DNA of 64,000 nt from Oxytricha trifallax (taxonomy: Eukaryota; Ciliophora; Spirotrichea; Sporadotrichida; Oxytrichidae), in contig ARYC01017745.1 of assembly GCA_000711775.1 (NCBI GenBank), positions 1-64,000 of the forward strand. Reading direction: 5' to 3'. Positions 21,801 through 33,603 of this stretch are shown here, piece by piece (the stretch's first letter is position 1; every line of letters starts with the position of its first letter). The notes under the pieces are model-generated. The model saw only the letters and a list, made by a program, of their open reading frames with translations. It did no database searches and was not told the origin of the DNA. The translations under genes and the position numbers were made by a program.

Positions 21801-23520
21801 AATTAAAGTTCCATCTTTTCAATATCCTCATTTTTTAAGCTTCAACCAGTAGAGTTTACTTCTAAATATTCTATAAAGTGATTTATAATTTCATAATTGT
21901 ATTAACCACTGAAGAGTAATTAGAACTAGTTCATTTTTGATTGACTTCTGTGTTTTCACAAGTAATTATTGTTAGATAAAGAAATTATTTAGTCCACAGA
22001 TATTTGTATTCTATACCATGCTTATTCCTTCGATTTATAATTCATGTTCATATTTCTTTGCATCATTGAGGAAGATTGTATTTTTGCTTTTAAATCTCAA
22101 ATTTTGGTTTCATTGAATATTCTTAAAACAGACTAATACACTTTTATACTTTTGAGGTTAATTACATTTAAAAATATGACTTCAGCTTTGATGCTATTTA
22201 TCTATCTTACATTATTAGTGACAATAACTCTAGTAAGGAAAATATTGCAACCTAAAAGTACATATGTTAGACAGCATTAACGATAGTTTGCTTCCTTTTG
22301 CTACTTCTTATTCTTTGATTGTTTCATCTCCTTAATATATGACATTTTGCTGTTTGCAGATAGTTGTTAAATTAATTTAACGCTTCTGCGTTTTTCATTT
22401 TAAAACTATTCTTTCTTGTTAAATTTGCATAGGTTTGTCTTTCCAGAACAGAATTGAAGGCTTTCTAAAGTCCACCAGTATGCATACATCTCTTTATTTA
22501 CTCTTTCTCCAGGAAATTTTGATGTGTCCCAGCTTTCTGATTAGGTTTATGTGGGTGCTCATATGTTCATTATATTTAATTTTAGTAATTTACAGTTTAT
22601 AATTGCACTTTCTTCTCTTCGGTAATAATGTTGACTCAATATATTCAAAAATGGTTAAATCAATTAATGATAAGTAAAGCTTATTAAAGTATTAATTAAT
22701 TGTATACATTAAGCATATCAATTAAGTAATTGACTGTAATTAAATTTTAAGAGTTGAATTGCATACTCATTAAATATAGAGTAATTAAGGTTTCAAGCAG
22801 GATTAATTTATTGGTAGATGTAGACATGTTATCTAATTATAATATAAATTTCTAGTAATTTGAACGGAATGTTTTAAATTTAAATGAATAAAACGATGAT
22901 AAACAGCAAGAAAATATTTTAGACTTGTTATCATCGTTCTTCTTGAACCTTAAAATTTTACATAGATTTGTCTAATTTTATACTATCTTTGATTATTTTA
23001 TCATATAAGATGAGTTTTGTGTGTCGCATAATCTTACGATTTAATTACACTAGCAAATTAAAGATTTATATTAAACATATAATCAACCCGAATTTAAATA
23101 AAGATTAAGTAAAATAAAAAATTATGATAATTTTTAATACATTGATTATAAATTTTGAAACTATTTTACACTAATGCGAGATGATTACTATATATTTTGT
23201 ATTAAAAATTCCAAAGTATAAATCTATTTGATCTTTTAACTCAACAGGTTAAGCCCCCCTTCATTTTTCTATAATGGGATTTGACCTTCATTTAACCATG
23301 ACAAAACATTCTTGCTCACAGTTTTAATTATAGACATGGACTCATTCAGCATCTCTCATCTGAATCCGTCAATACAAATGGCTTTGCTGAAATTGGATTC
23401 CTTTAAACTATATTCTACATTAGTTCACTCGCAAAAAATTTCCAACTCTCTAATTTATTAGTAATTAAAATGTCTTATATATATTTCCTTTCTTAACTCT
23501 TGTATTCCCTATGGTCCTGG
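18850..23520 (-). mobile_element. Decayed LINE (non-LTR retrotransposon), copy 1
   Basis: Minus-strand coding remnants align by eye with the better LINE at 48.8-58.7 kb. Near 23370 lies the upstream part of the reverse transcriptase (NKAIxxDxx, then KNEGGL near 23240). The motif A region is near 22460 (MYAYWWTLESLQF, heavily changed from YLFIDLQKAYDSV). The 3' part contains a block at 20660-20740 matching 50025-50080 of the other copy. Motif A to that block is about 1.79 kb. AT-rich stretches at 19860-20450 and 22600-23210 look like insertions. Many stops and shifts; long dead. Confidence 0.6.
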
Positions 23521-24830
23521 AATAACATACCATAGTATTCAATGACTTAATTAATAAAAGTATTCTATAATAATTTAGTAACTATTTTATATATTATTAA
23601 AAAATGTTATGCCTATTTATGTGTAGTGCTTGGTTTGAATCATAAATTAACCTTGCAAATAATTTAAGCTTTAAAATACATTTTAATTATTAAATAACAT
23701 AACGAAACATAATATTAAAGCTAATACTATGTAATATATAAATTAATTAAACCATTATTATTGTACAAGTTTATAAAAAAATTAGTATCTACAAGTATAG
23801 ATATAAATAATAAAAATATAGTCATTCGCATTTAGATCTCAAATAACTACGAGTTTAACATTTTAAATAATTGATGTTAAGGGATTTATTTTTTTGGCTG
23901 AATAACAAACATTTTTGCTATTTATAGTTATATAATATAAATTTTACCAAACATGATAAGACGATCATAGTAAACTTCACAAGGTAAGAATAAATTATTT
24001 GTTTCTTTGATAATGATAATTTTATAGATCATTGGGTATATTTAGTAGATATTATCGAAATAAATGGTATAATTGCGAATTAGGTCCACGAATTTTGATG
24101 ATTTTAATATTTTATATATTTCTTGAATTATAGGATTATGACTATAATGATAAATGAATTTAACGAAGATAAAGAGTCAAGAGATAGGGGTTAGTATACT
24201 ATGGCATATTAACTTAATACTTCCAAACTGAAAATATTATTCAAAATTACAATAATTTATGGGAAAATCAATAGATTTCTATTTATTTAAAATAATTTGG
24301 AAAAATTTCAAGAAAACATGCTTAATTCAAATTATAAAATAGAAACATTACTGTAATATTCATAAAAATTATTTATTGAAGAATTTAAGAATTATAAATA
24401 TAAAATAAATTGAATAGAAATGAAATAACTCAAATGCAACAGTATTAGTGAAAAATGTCGAGCATTATAACTTTAACTCTGATTCAAAAATTAAGATCTT
24501 TAAAAAGCTTAGTTCACTAGCTTTATTTATATATAAATTGGAAAAATATTTGACCTTAGCTAAAATTTGATTCAAAAAGTGTGTATTAGTTATAACAACA
24601 AACCCGATCAAAGTAAAAAAAATTTAAATAAAACTCTAAATTTAACACTTGATCATTTAAATATTTGGTACATAAGACTACTTTGACTGATCTAAAATAA
24701 TTTTTGATAGCTGATCGTGCAAAAATTTTTTATCATAAATTTCTAAATAAAAAAATCTCGACATCTAGTTTAAGAAAGCTGTACCTCTTTAATGGTGTGA
24801 AATATAAATAAGCGAAGTAAACATAAAACT
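23521..24830. other. AT-rich spacer
   Basis: No supportable gene. The right part (24540-24830) may include remains of the N-terminal coding region of the neighbouring transposase, but the similarity is too weak to annotate. Confidence 0.35.
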
Positions 24831-25084
24831 CCGTTAGTCAATTAAGAATGTATATTGAGGATTAAGAATAATAAAATTAAGAATAAATTATTGCTGGCGT
24901 AAAAATTATTAAAGTATTGGCTAATTATTAAAACCAATGCCTCGAAAAAATTTCTTTATAAAATAAACCAATCAGGGTGCGTATTTTTGTATTTAGCCTA
25001 AATATAATTAATTTCAGCCAATTATAATTTAATTTTAATTTTATTATTCTTAATCCCCAATCTTCATTCTTAATTGACTAACGG
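24831..25084. mobile_element. 254-bp MITE with ~65-bp inverted repeats
   Basis: The left end begins CCGTTAGTCAATTAAGAATG and the right end is its complement. Similarity continues through a GGATTAAGAATAATAAAATT block on both arms with few mismatches. The short AT-rich centre has no coding capacity. No clear target duplication was found. It lies immediately upstream of the transposase remnant at 25120-25640 and probably interrupts its N-terminal part. Confidence 0.7.
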
Positions 25085-25119
25085 CGCTTTGTAAACTTTT
25101 AAATTCAAAAAAATGACTT

Positions 25120-25640
25120 AAATTAAAGTTTAGTAACTTCATCAATACCCTTTGATGATTTAAGCTTATTAGCAATAAGAAATTCTAATATATTTAGATG
25201 AGACTATTTTTAAACCTCACGCTATTTCTATGAGATCTTGAGCAGGTCCATTCTCTAATCAAGATGTTTAAAAAGAAGTTATAAATATCTCAACTTTGGC
25301 TTCAATGACATTTATTTTAGGTCAATAAGGACTCTTAAGATTTGTTATGAAAGAAAAATCTTTAAAAATTTAGATTTGATGATTGGGGTAGAAATAATAG
25401 TACCATATTTTATGGTTAAAAAGTAATAATATTCATGGATAATTTGCTTGCAAATCATAATAGAGCTTTTAAACAAAAGATAATTGATAATGAGTGGAAA
25501 TTTATCTTTAATGCTCCTTACTCTTCATAGCTTAACTGCATTGAAGAAATTTTTTCAAGAGTAAATTAGCCTATTAGAGGAACGTAATTGAAAAGAATTT
25601 TAAATTTTCCAATAAGGAACACTATTAAATTGTAAGGAAC
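25120..25640 (+). pseudogene. TBE-related DD34E transposase remnant (family with YLDETIFKPH)
   Basis: The catalytic remnants are YLDETIFKPH (first Asp, near 25190), FMDNLLANHN (second Asp, near 25436) and FNAPYSSQLNCIEEIFS (Glu, near 25520), with 34 residues between the second Asp and the Glu. At least one internal TGA and frame changes are present. The copy at 40380-40870 shares YLDETIFKPH, so the two form a family distinct from the TBEs here, whose first motif is IHADEAVFTFN. It converges with the 22-kDa-like remnant at 26160-26480, as in TBE. Confidence 0.65.
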
Positions 25641-26159
25641 GCAATTTTAAACATTTAGTAAGAAGATTGTTATAAAACAGAAAAGAAGCGCATAAATAAA
25701 ATTAATAATTAAATTAAGTTATTATAAGAAGAATGATTAAGTTAGAATCATTTTTTAATTAATTTAAGTAAAACATCATATATTATAAATTTTTTGCTTT
25801 TAAGAAGTTAAATTTATGTTCCTTATCTCTTTTCCCTCTTTTTGTTCCTCTTAATTTTGATTTTTGTTGTTTAAATTATCTGAATAAGAAAATGTCATCT
25901 AGTTCAATTTCCGTTTTTTAATTACCCTCTGCATGATGATCCTTGCCTAAGTAGAGAGTGCTCGACCTTTACGCTCTATATTAAATTTAATGAAATAATT
26001 TTTTCATATTTGAGATAGTCGGGTTTTCTACAGCTATTCCAAGAACTCATTGTTGATTAAAATTATATTTTGCTTCCCTGTTAATTGTGTTCCAGAAACC
26101 ATTATATATATTTATATTATACCATCCTCTATACATAGTCGTGTAAAAAAGTGCCTAAG

Positions 26160-26480
26160 ATTCCAATGAAAAAATTTCGATTAGGAAGTTTCGTCGGCAT
26201 CATCATATGTTTTTAGGTACTTTTTAAGATCTTCGTCTTCTTTTACTTCATCCCATACTCGTTTAAGACTAAGTTAAGGGAAAATGGGAATATTAATCCA
26301 AATCACTTCATTTAATTTTATTAAAATTCTGGTACCTTTAAAGCATCCCTGAGAAATCTTATCGTAGTTATTTTATATGGAGGCATGAACATATTGCCTA
26401 TTAGTGTTTAAGAGTTTAAAGCTTACACTAGAACTTTAGATAACTAATCCAGTCGAATTTGCTGCTTAATTGATTTTCTA
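26160..26480 (-). pseudogene. Relative of the TBE 22-kDa protein
   Basis: The minus strand reads INIPIFPQLSLKRVWDEV and KEDEDLKKYL, then in another frame KLPNRNFFIGILGTF. This matches the order of the TBE 22-kDa protein (IEIPNYPEISVTNLYEDA, DEEVVVYL, KLPKRNIFFGVYSTI). The sequence is broken but clearly homologous. Position and direction relative to the transposase match TBE architecture. Confidence 0.6.
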
Positions 26481-26835
26481 ACTATCGTGATGGAATTTGT
26501 GCAATTATTTAGGTGATGTTTTGATTATTTTAAGTAACTTCCATTTGTTTATTGATTAAGTACTTTTATTAATTATCAATAAGAGTATAACTTTAACATT
26601 TCTCTCAAAAAGCCTAATCCTTCATCTTTAAGCTTTTTTTATTGGCTATAAATTCGATTGATCTTCAAAAAGCGTTTGCTTAAATTTTCTATGCATATTA
26701 TCTTAGTTGCAAATGTTAGTTAATCAAGGATTTCTAAGTTTTTTAATGACGCTTATATTAAGAACGCAATTTTTGATAATAATTTTCCCCAACTAAATAT
26801 AAATGTCCATATGGAGTCGTTAGGGACATCTGATA

Positions 26836-26851
26836 GGGGTTTTGGGGTTTG
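26836..26851. repeat. G4T4G4 end of the TBE-related element
   Basis: GGGGTTTTGGGGTTTG is almost identical to the outer end of the full TBEs. It probably marks the right end of the decayed element that holds the two remnants to its left. No matching C4A4 left end was found, and there is no room for a kinase gene between the 22-kDa remnant and this end. Confidence 0.5.
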
Positions 26852-27067
26852 AACATATGGTTCTCTAAGTTTGTGGGATTTCAAGATATTAAAATTGTTA
26901 TTGAATTTTAGTTCTTATCTTCTTACTCAAATTTTAGTTCCCTGACTATTTTATCTTATTATATAGCAAAAATGAGATAAACAATAAATACTAAGGATAT
27001 ATTGATATTTTGACAATTAAAATTTTGATAATTTAAGTTATTAAATAGTAAATGGAACGCAAAATTT

Positions 27068-27762
27068 GAGGGATCAGATATAGTTGTTCATCAATAAGTA
27101 GTATAAATTCAAGGAATGAATGCGAATCCTCAGTCGTTGAACTTTATAATTTCTCTATGAAAATAGTAATAACCTAATTTATAATACTTACTTAATAGAG
27201 AGACTTGAACAATCTTAAAGAAAAGGCGTTTAAATTATGTAAAGTGAGAAAAATTCATTCTAAAATCAATCAGCTTAAAGCTGCACTTGCAGTATTTTTG
27301 ACAAAGTCTTAGCTAAGAAATAATACACGAGACATATAAAAACACATTCTAGAAAATAAGGAAGTTTTGTTCATTTGAAAAACAAAATGGTTACTAGTTC
27401 ATGGTTTGTCATTAAAATTTTGAGGATCGGTACCCGACTAAAAAATTGAATATGCACCTAATTAATCACTCTGACGCTGAGATTCTCAAATTCGGTTATG
27501 CTCCGTTGGTAATAACTTACTTATCTCATATTTAAAACTTATATTTAGCTTATTCAGAAATTAAAGGATTTAAAACTAAAAAAATAGAAATCCTAAAGAA
27601 ATATAAGAGCTTGACTCTGATGGAAGTGAGCTATTATTATTAGGAGAAATAAAAAATTTCAATGAAATTATGGAAATACTGTCCACTGGTGCCACCAACT
27701 TAATTCCAACTGCAAATGAAATTACAAACATTTTAGAAAAACTTATTACTAGCGGTTTATGA
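27068..27762 (+). other. Short coding-like stretches of unknown function
   Basis: An open frame from about 27068 to a TGA near 27378 encodes roughly 100 residues, including NLKEKAFKLCKVRKIHSKIN and AALAVFLTKSQLRNN, and is protein-like. A second stretch ending with TGA at 27760 reads ELDSDGSELLLLGEIKNFNE and TNILEKLITSGL. They may be exons or segments of one gene. No family recognised. Confidence 0.35.
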
Positions 27763-28249
27763 TATTTATAATTTCCCAAATTATTTCAAAATTAATTTTT
27801 ATGATTATTAAAAAAATTGATATTTGAAATGTTTATTTAATATAAATTAAACGTGGCATATTAATAGTAAGCCTTGATTTTCCTGAATTTAACTCAAAAA
27901 ATAATTGTTGTAATAATAAATTAAATATCTATAAACTTAAGGGGAATTGACAATAATAAGCATAATGTCAATAAAATTAATATAACGAAAAGAAAGATTT
28001 TAATGAGAATTAGATAAAAATTAATAAATATATTTATAATGGAATAAAATTATCGATAAAAATTCTGTAAATAAATGTAAAAATAGGATGAAAGATGATT
28101 AAATAAAATACAATATGTAATTAATTTAATTATTTACTATAAAAAATATAGAAGTATTCAGTATTTGATTCATTATTTTATTTAATTCATTTAAATTTCT
28201 AAACTTTTCTTTAACTATTTCATCTGTAATTGTTTTAGAATGCTTAAAA

Positions 28250-29245
28250 CAAAGTACTTATTTGTCTAGTTTCATCTCTTTCCTTATCACTGTCGGGTTA
28301 AAGTTGCTAGTTTGGTGCTTCGATAGGTAAAGGATGCGCCTCATCTTTGTTAGCGTTATGAAATACCTATGAAGCTATTAAGCGTATGTATAAACCTCTT
28401 TCCATTCTCGATGGTTTGGGCATTTGATCTCTCTCTCTTTCACATAGGTTCGAAATTTTCATCTTTAAACTTACTTGCAACACTTTCTTGACCGGCTAGA
28501 TATCTACGTGTATCTTAATTGTTGCATGCCACTTCAAGGCCATAACCACCGACTACCTCCCACTTCTGCTAAGTCATAGATCATATTCTCCAGAAAAACC
28601 AGCTTATTGCGTTGATGTTTAATTTTTATTTAATTTTTAAATCTTCGGCAAGTCTTAAGATTCGGTATTGCAAAGGAAGTCCAACAAAATTTGACAATGG
28701 GGATCTGGCAGGGGCATCACTTGAATCTCCGTGAAAAGGCTCAGAGAGATGGAATTTCCAACTCAGAAAAGTCTCCCATGAACCAAGATAATGAACCATC
28801 TTTATTTTCCTAGCCACCATTATGCATATCCTTAAATAAATTTGCACATGTCTTAATTTTGGTGATAGTATCTAGATTAGATTCAGGTATGCGTTCTGCG
28901 TTTCCTCTAAAGCTGATGCAGTTATTTTTAATAGTGGTCTGATTTTTATCTTAGTTGAAGAAGAAAAGCTTATGCAATTTCCTATTGAAATTATGAGAAT
29001 TTCTTTTACAGGATAGACTATTACCAAATAAATTTGAATGGTTTTTTTTTATGACAAGTCCTCTTTCTGACTCAATACTCGCTAGCATCTCTTCAATTTG
29101 TTCCCTCATATTTTCTAGTAATCTAAAGCTCACTAATGAATTCGCTATGAATGGAGGCCAAAACTTTACCCAGTTAGAATGCAAACTGTCTCATGCTTAT
29201 GCTGACAGGAATAAAATACTTCCTTCGCGACTCCAATTTTAGTCT
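28250..29245 (-). pseudogene. Unidentified coding remnant
   Basis: The block is richer in GC than its surroundings and codes best on the minus strand: ENMREQIEEMLASIESERG near 29100, SCKRNSHNFNRKLHKLFFF near 28970, DKNQTTIKNNCISFRGNAER downstream, then, after shifts, ENKDGSLSWFMGDFSELEIP near 28760. The frames change several times, so it is decayed, spliced or segmented. Possibly a LINE or transposon ORF; no diagnostic motif was seen. Confidence 0.35.
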
Positions 29246-30269
29246 TTGCTCTTTCACTATAAATTTTTAGTAAAAATGAAAATCGCTTGCGTTTTGCTCT
29301 TCTTATAAAGCAATGACTTCTTAAAATTCAATTTTCTTAGTATCCAAACAACTTGTAGAAGAGTTGTCATTGCATTTAATACTAAGAGAAACCACATAAC
29401 TATTGAATAAACTCAAACTCCATGAATGCCTGGGTAAACTTGAGATCTTGATTTCTGTAATTGAGGGTGTATTCAGGAATAAATGTTAGTATTCCACTCT
29501 ATCATTCGGTCAACAATTGAAGCTGCTGATTTTGATATTTAAAAGTATTATAAGCCATTCACTAGTTAAAGGTATTGGCTTTAACCGCTTAATACCAACT
29601 TGATATTCAGATTAGGCTAAAATATGAGTACTCCAAATAGCAATAGCTATCTAGTCATGCCTCAGTCAGGATTCATAACATCAACAAATTTCGAGAATTT
29701 ATGCTTAGTAACTAATAATTATGAATAGTAATATTCAATAGATTACTTGAGATAATACAGAAATTAATTTTATCCTTATTCAGGAGGGATGACATGCATT
29801 GAGTAGCTTTTAAAATAATTATTTAATTTTAATCAACTTTTAGCCTCCTTATTTGATTAAAATTTATACTTTTATAAAATTAAAATAAACCATTGTTTAA
29901 TAAGTTTATAGAGTTATGACTAAATGAGAACCTATAAATGAATAATAAAGAATTTTTATAAAGTAGGGAGGAAAATCATGGAAATGTCTGCAGAGGTCAA
30001 GATCACTTCGATTAAAGCAACTGGAGTATGACTAAAAGTCGATAGAATTTTACATATAACATGTAATTTAGAATTCCTGCCAGAGTACCATTGCTACAGA
30101 ATTCCCAGTTCAAATTCTTTTATCGATTATGACACTTTGTGAACTAAATTTATAGATATGGTATTTCATAAATCAAATAATTTCGAAATACTTCCTAAAT
30201 CTACCCCAATATTGTAAAAATTGATTTGAATTTTGAAAATTAATTATAATTAAATTAAATTCCTATAAA
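29246..30269. other. Mostly AT-rich, no gene assigned
   Basis: Short GC-richer islands (for example 29380-29680) may be germline gene segments, but no frame longer than about 50 residues is convincing. Confidence 0.3.
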
Positions 30270-30567
30270 AAAATCTTGACAATTAAAGTTGACAAATTTA
30301 AACGATCTTGGGCTCATTAGATAGAGAATTCCAATTTAGCTGGACTTTATTATTGGCCGTATTATCGAATAAAGGGAGCGAGATAATTTCAATATAATGT
30401 GAGGGTATATTTTAATGAATTTAGAGGCGTTTAATAAAAATCTAGTTATCTCGCTACCTCGATGCGATAAAATTGTACGGCCAATAATAAAGTCCAGCTA
30501 AATTGGAATTCTCTATCTAATGAGCCCAAGATCGTTTAAATTGGTCAACTTTAACTGCCAAGATTTT
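30270..30567. mobile_element. ~300-bp foldback element
   Basis: Two arms of about 80-125 bases are nearly exact inverse copies (for example CGATCTTGGGCTCATTAGAT on the left, its complement on the right), separated by about 80 bases. There is no coding capacity. It lies 90 bases left of TBE copy 1. The extended arms would form a very stable hairpin. Confidence 0.75.
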
Positions 30568-30796
30568 GATGTAAATTTAACTTTTAGTCTATTTAATTCA
30601 GTCTGCTTAAGCCCTTAGAAATGCAAATTATAAAAAATAAAAATCCTGCAACACAATCAAAACCCCAAAACCCCTTAGTGAGGTTTATAAGTGCTTTGAT
30701 TTGTAGGGTATAGTTGGGGTCTTATTAGGGTTAGTAGAGAAAACGCAAGTTTTATGTGAATTTAATGAATATTTAATGAGTATTAATGTGCTTAAA

Positions 30797-32241
30797 TCAA
30801 ACAAATTTTATCTGCTTATCTTTGTGGTATCTCTTGAACTTAGCTCTCTTCAATGTTTCAAGAATATCTTCTAATGACGATCTTGGATATGCTGGAGCTC
30901 TTACTATGATCATCTCAACCATTTTCTTAATCTAAGTGCATACATATTCCTGCTTTATATGTTTAACAGCCATGCTTATTGATTACTTTTCTTGCTTTGT
31001 TCCGAAGTAAGACATACTTTCCATATCGCACTCTAAAATAATTCTCCTACCGCCCAGACATCCCACTAAACAGAGCCATTAGTCAACTTCTCTCTTATTG
31101 GGAAGTACCCAGGTGTGCCTAGCACTTTAGCTAAAGTCACTATTTCTTACCTTATTGCTCTATTGAAATCAATGACTACTATTTCTAAAGGACAGAGATT
31201 TACCATTACATTTTCTGGCTTCAAATCTCTATGAACATACCCTAGATCATGCAGCTCTATCACACCCTTGGTCATTTCCGTGAGTATCTCATTCAAGTCA
31301 TCTGGGTATCTATTATGGTAGAGATAATCTCTTAGAGTCATTTCAAATTTCTTGAGTCGTAGTGCAATAAAACCATGTCCAAGAATAACTCTATCGAGTT
31401 TAAGCAAGTTCTTGCATTACCTTTTATCAGCCTCTCTTAGTATTATGTATTCATTGGCAAACTCATTTTGATACTGCTCGTTCCTAATAAGATATTTGAA
31501 AGGATATACTTTATAAGCATACTCACAACTAATATGAGTTTTGCCTTGTTAGGCACATCAATATGTAAATAGTTGTCAATGCAAAAACTGAGATCTACTG
31601 CATTTAATGCAGGTATATACATAGCTCTCTCTTACAAGCATGCTATATATAATTCATTAGCTGGTTGGTTCATTGACTTAAAACGTTTCTGCTTCTTAAG
31701 TCTCTCTTCCTGCTCTCTTTAAGACTCTATAGTATTGGACTTTCTCTTGGCTGGTTTACGTTTTTATGTTTCTTTATCTTGCATTAAAAACTCACTTAAA
31801 TGATGTTTTTGCATGTGTCTTTTAACTTTAGCTGAGTGAGTGTAAGATCATGCAAGTCGTGCACTAATACCTGCCATCGACCTTTTCGTGCTTAAAATAT
31901 ATCTTAGCTCTCCCAGAGAGCATCTCTTTGATGTGCCTCTTCAAGCTCGAATCAGTTGAGAAGAAATTTTAGCATTCATCACATTAGAATTCTTTAATCT
32001 TTTCTAGTGGGAGATGTTCTTTTAACTCCTCAACATCTTCGATTAGCGTTTAAATACTTATCTCTGCTCTCTGCTTCCTGATATTTATTTCTAGAACAAA
32101 CACCTCTGATTCAAACTCAAGAGCTTTAAGCTCTGGCTCCTTTTCAATGTATATGATCTCTTGCTTCTTAGTTTATCCAAAGTTTAGCTAAGATTATCCA
32201 CTGCCAAGAGAGACTGCTTTGCGATTTAAGTTAGCCGCCAT
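30797..32241 (-). pseudogene. TBE 57-kDa zinc-finger kinase gene, copy 1
   Basis: It reads from ATG 32241 (MAANLNRKAVSLG) to TGA 30797. An N-terminal region has two zinc fingers: FQCDECQNFFSTDSSLKRHI, and a second beginning YQCTTC. The C-terminal protein-kinase domain has YVHRDLKPENVMVNL, IDFNRAIR in place of the usual DFG, and GTPGYFP. Compared with copy 2, two bases are missing near 31849, in the second finger, and one near 31040, in the kinase C-lobe, so this copy is probably inactive. The catalytic HRD is intact here. Expected intact length is about 480 residues. Confidence 0.85.
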
Positions 32242-32806
32242 GTTTAATTCAAATTTAAATTTCTATTATAAAGCTTTAATAACCTCTCTTGTTATAGTAA
32301 CTTTGTATAGGAGTTGGTACTGCAACAACAATGGTTGCTTCTTAGGCGTTAGACATCATATTTATACTAAGTTTATAACTATAAATTTTCTAAATTCATG
32401 CTTAATATTTTTAATTTTGGTACCAACTTAGATAAAATTCAGGTTGGTACTGGTACCAATTAAGTTTTGAACCATTTTGGAACTTTTCTATTAAAACCTC
32501 ATTAGTTTAAAACAAGGTACTAATTAAGTTTTGGTACTATTAAATTGGTACCAATTAAAATAAAACTGAATTAGTACCAGTACTAATTAAATTTAAACAA
32601 ATTTAGTACTAATTTAATGGAACTAAATTGATAAAAATGGAGCTCCATCACTGCAGTTTGTTACAGCTTCTGTAAACTTTCTCCACGTATCTTTGCAGGG
32701 TTGACCTCCTATAAGATGCCGATATTTAATAGTAAGATTTTAAACAATAGGATCCAGAAGTCTATAAGTTATAATTTGAAATTCATTAATAGGAAGAGGA
32801 ACAAAG
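32242..32806. promoter_or_regulatory. Divergent TBE promoter region with repeated GGTACC/GGTACT motifs
   Basis: Between the divergent kinase and 22-kDa genes, bases 32415-32620 contain at least seven copies of GGTACC or AGTACT/GGTACT, often followed by AATTAA, in both orientations. The cluster is conserved in TBE copy 2 (53470-53680). The repeated palindromic hexamer suggests binding sites for a regulator or transposase, which is an inference. Confidence 0.5.
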
Positions 32807-33597
32807 ATGGAATCACTCAATGATCAAATGAAAAGAGTCGAGGCTCAAGAAATGATATCAAGATTCAGAAGTAAGGAAGATCTCTATCGATACCAAACTT
32901 TACATGGTAAGATAACTTGATGATTATTAACATATTATACAGTTGGTTTAATCCTTCCTACGATGGAAGGTACCAAAATTTCATTCTTGAAAGCAATACT
33001 TTGTGAGGAGAAGAAAGCTTTTAAAAATAAAGAGATTAAACTAATAGAAATTCCCAACTACCCTGAGATTTCCGTCACTAATCTTTATGAGGATGCCATG
33101 TAAGATGAGGAAGTGGTAGTTTACCTTCCTACCAAGAAACAACTCTCTAATAAACTACCAAAGAGGAACATTTTCTTTGGTGTTTATAGTACAATAAAAG
33201 AGGAGTATCTCAGAGAAATAATTGAAGAAGCACATAAGAAACGATATTCTATCTCTCCTGAAGACTAGAAGAAGCAAGGCATACTAATAAGCTCAGCCTG
33301 GCTAAAGGAACTTAAGAAGCATCCTTATCTTTCAAGTAAGCTTTGACATACAACTTTGAAAGAAAATCTGGCACTGGTATATATCTTATGAAAGAGCATG
33401 CTAAGGTTCATAGAGAGAGAAAGTCACAGAAAATTCATGAAGTGAGCAAGAGACTTTATAAAGATCTTTAAAAGCCAGATGAAATGAACATAGATGCAGG
33501 AGCTGGCACAAAGAGAAGAAATATGGGCCCAAGCAAGCCATAAGAAGAGGAGAAGAAAGAGAAGCCAAACCCATTTATGGGCCAGTTTAATATGTGA
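32807..33597 (+). CDS. TBE 22-kDa protein, copy 1
   Basis: It starts at ATG 32807 (MESLNDQMKRVEAQEMISRF). A 36-nt intron (32907-32942) leads to MEGTKISFLKAILCEEKKAF and IPNYPEISVTNLYEDA. Without further splicing the frame stops after HPYLSSKL. A second short intron at about 33336-33361 would extend it to TGA 33597 with a basic, KEHAKVHRERKSQ-containing tail. In copy 1 the acceptor of that intron reads AAAG rather than the TAG seen in copy 2, so splicing may be shifted. Function unknown; it is a standard TBE-encoded protein and converges with the transposase, 6 bases apart. Confidence 0.8.
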
Positions 33598-33603
33598 ATA
33601 TAT

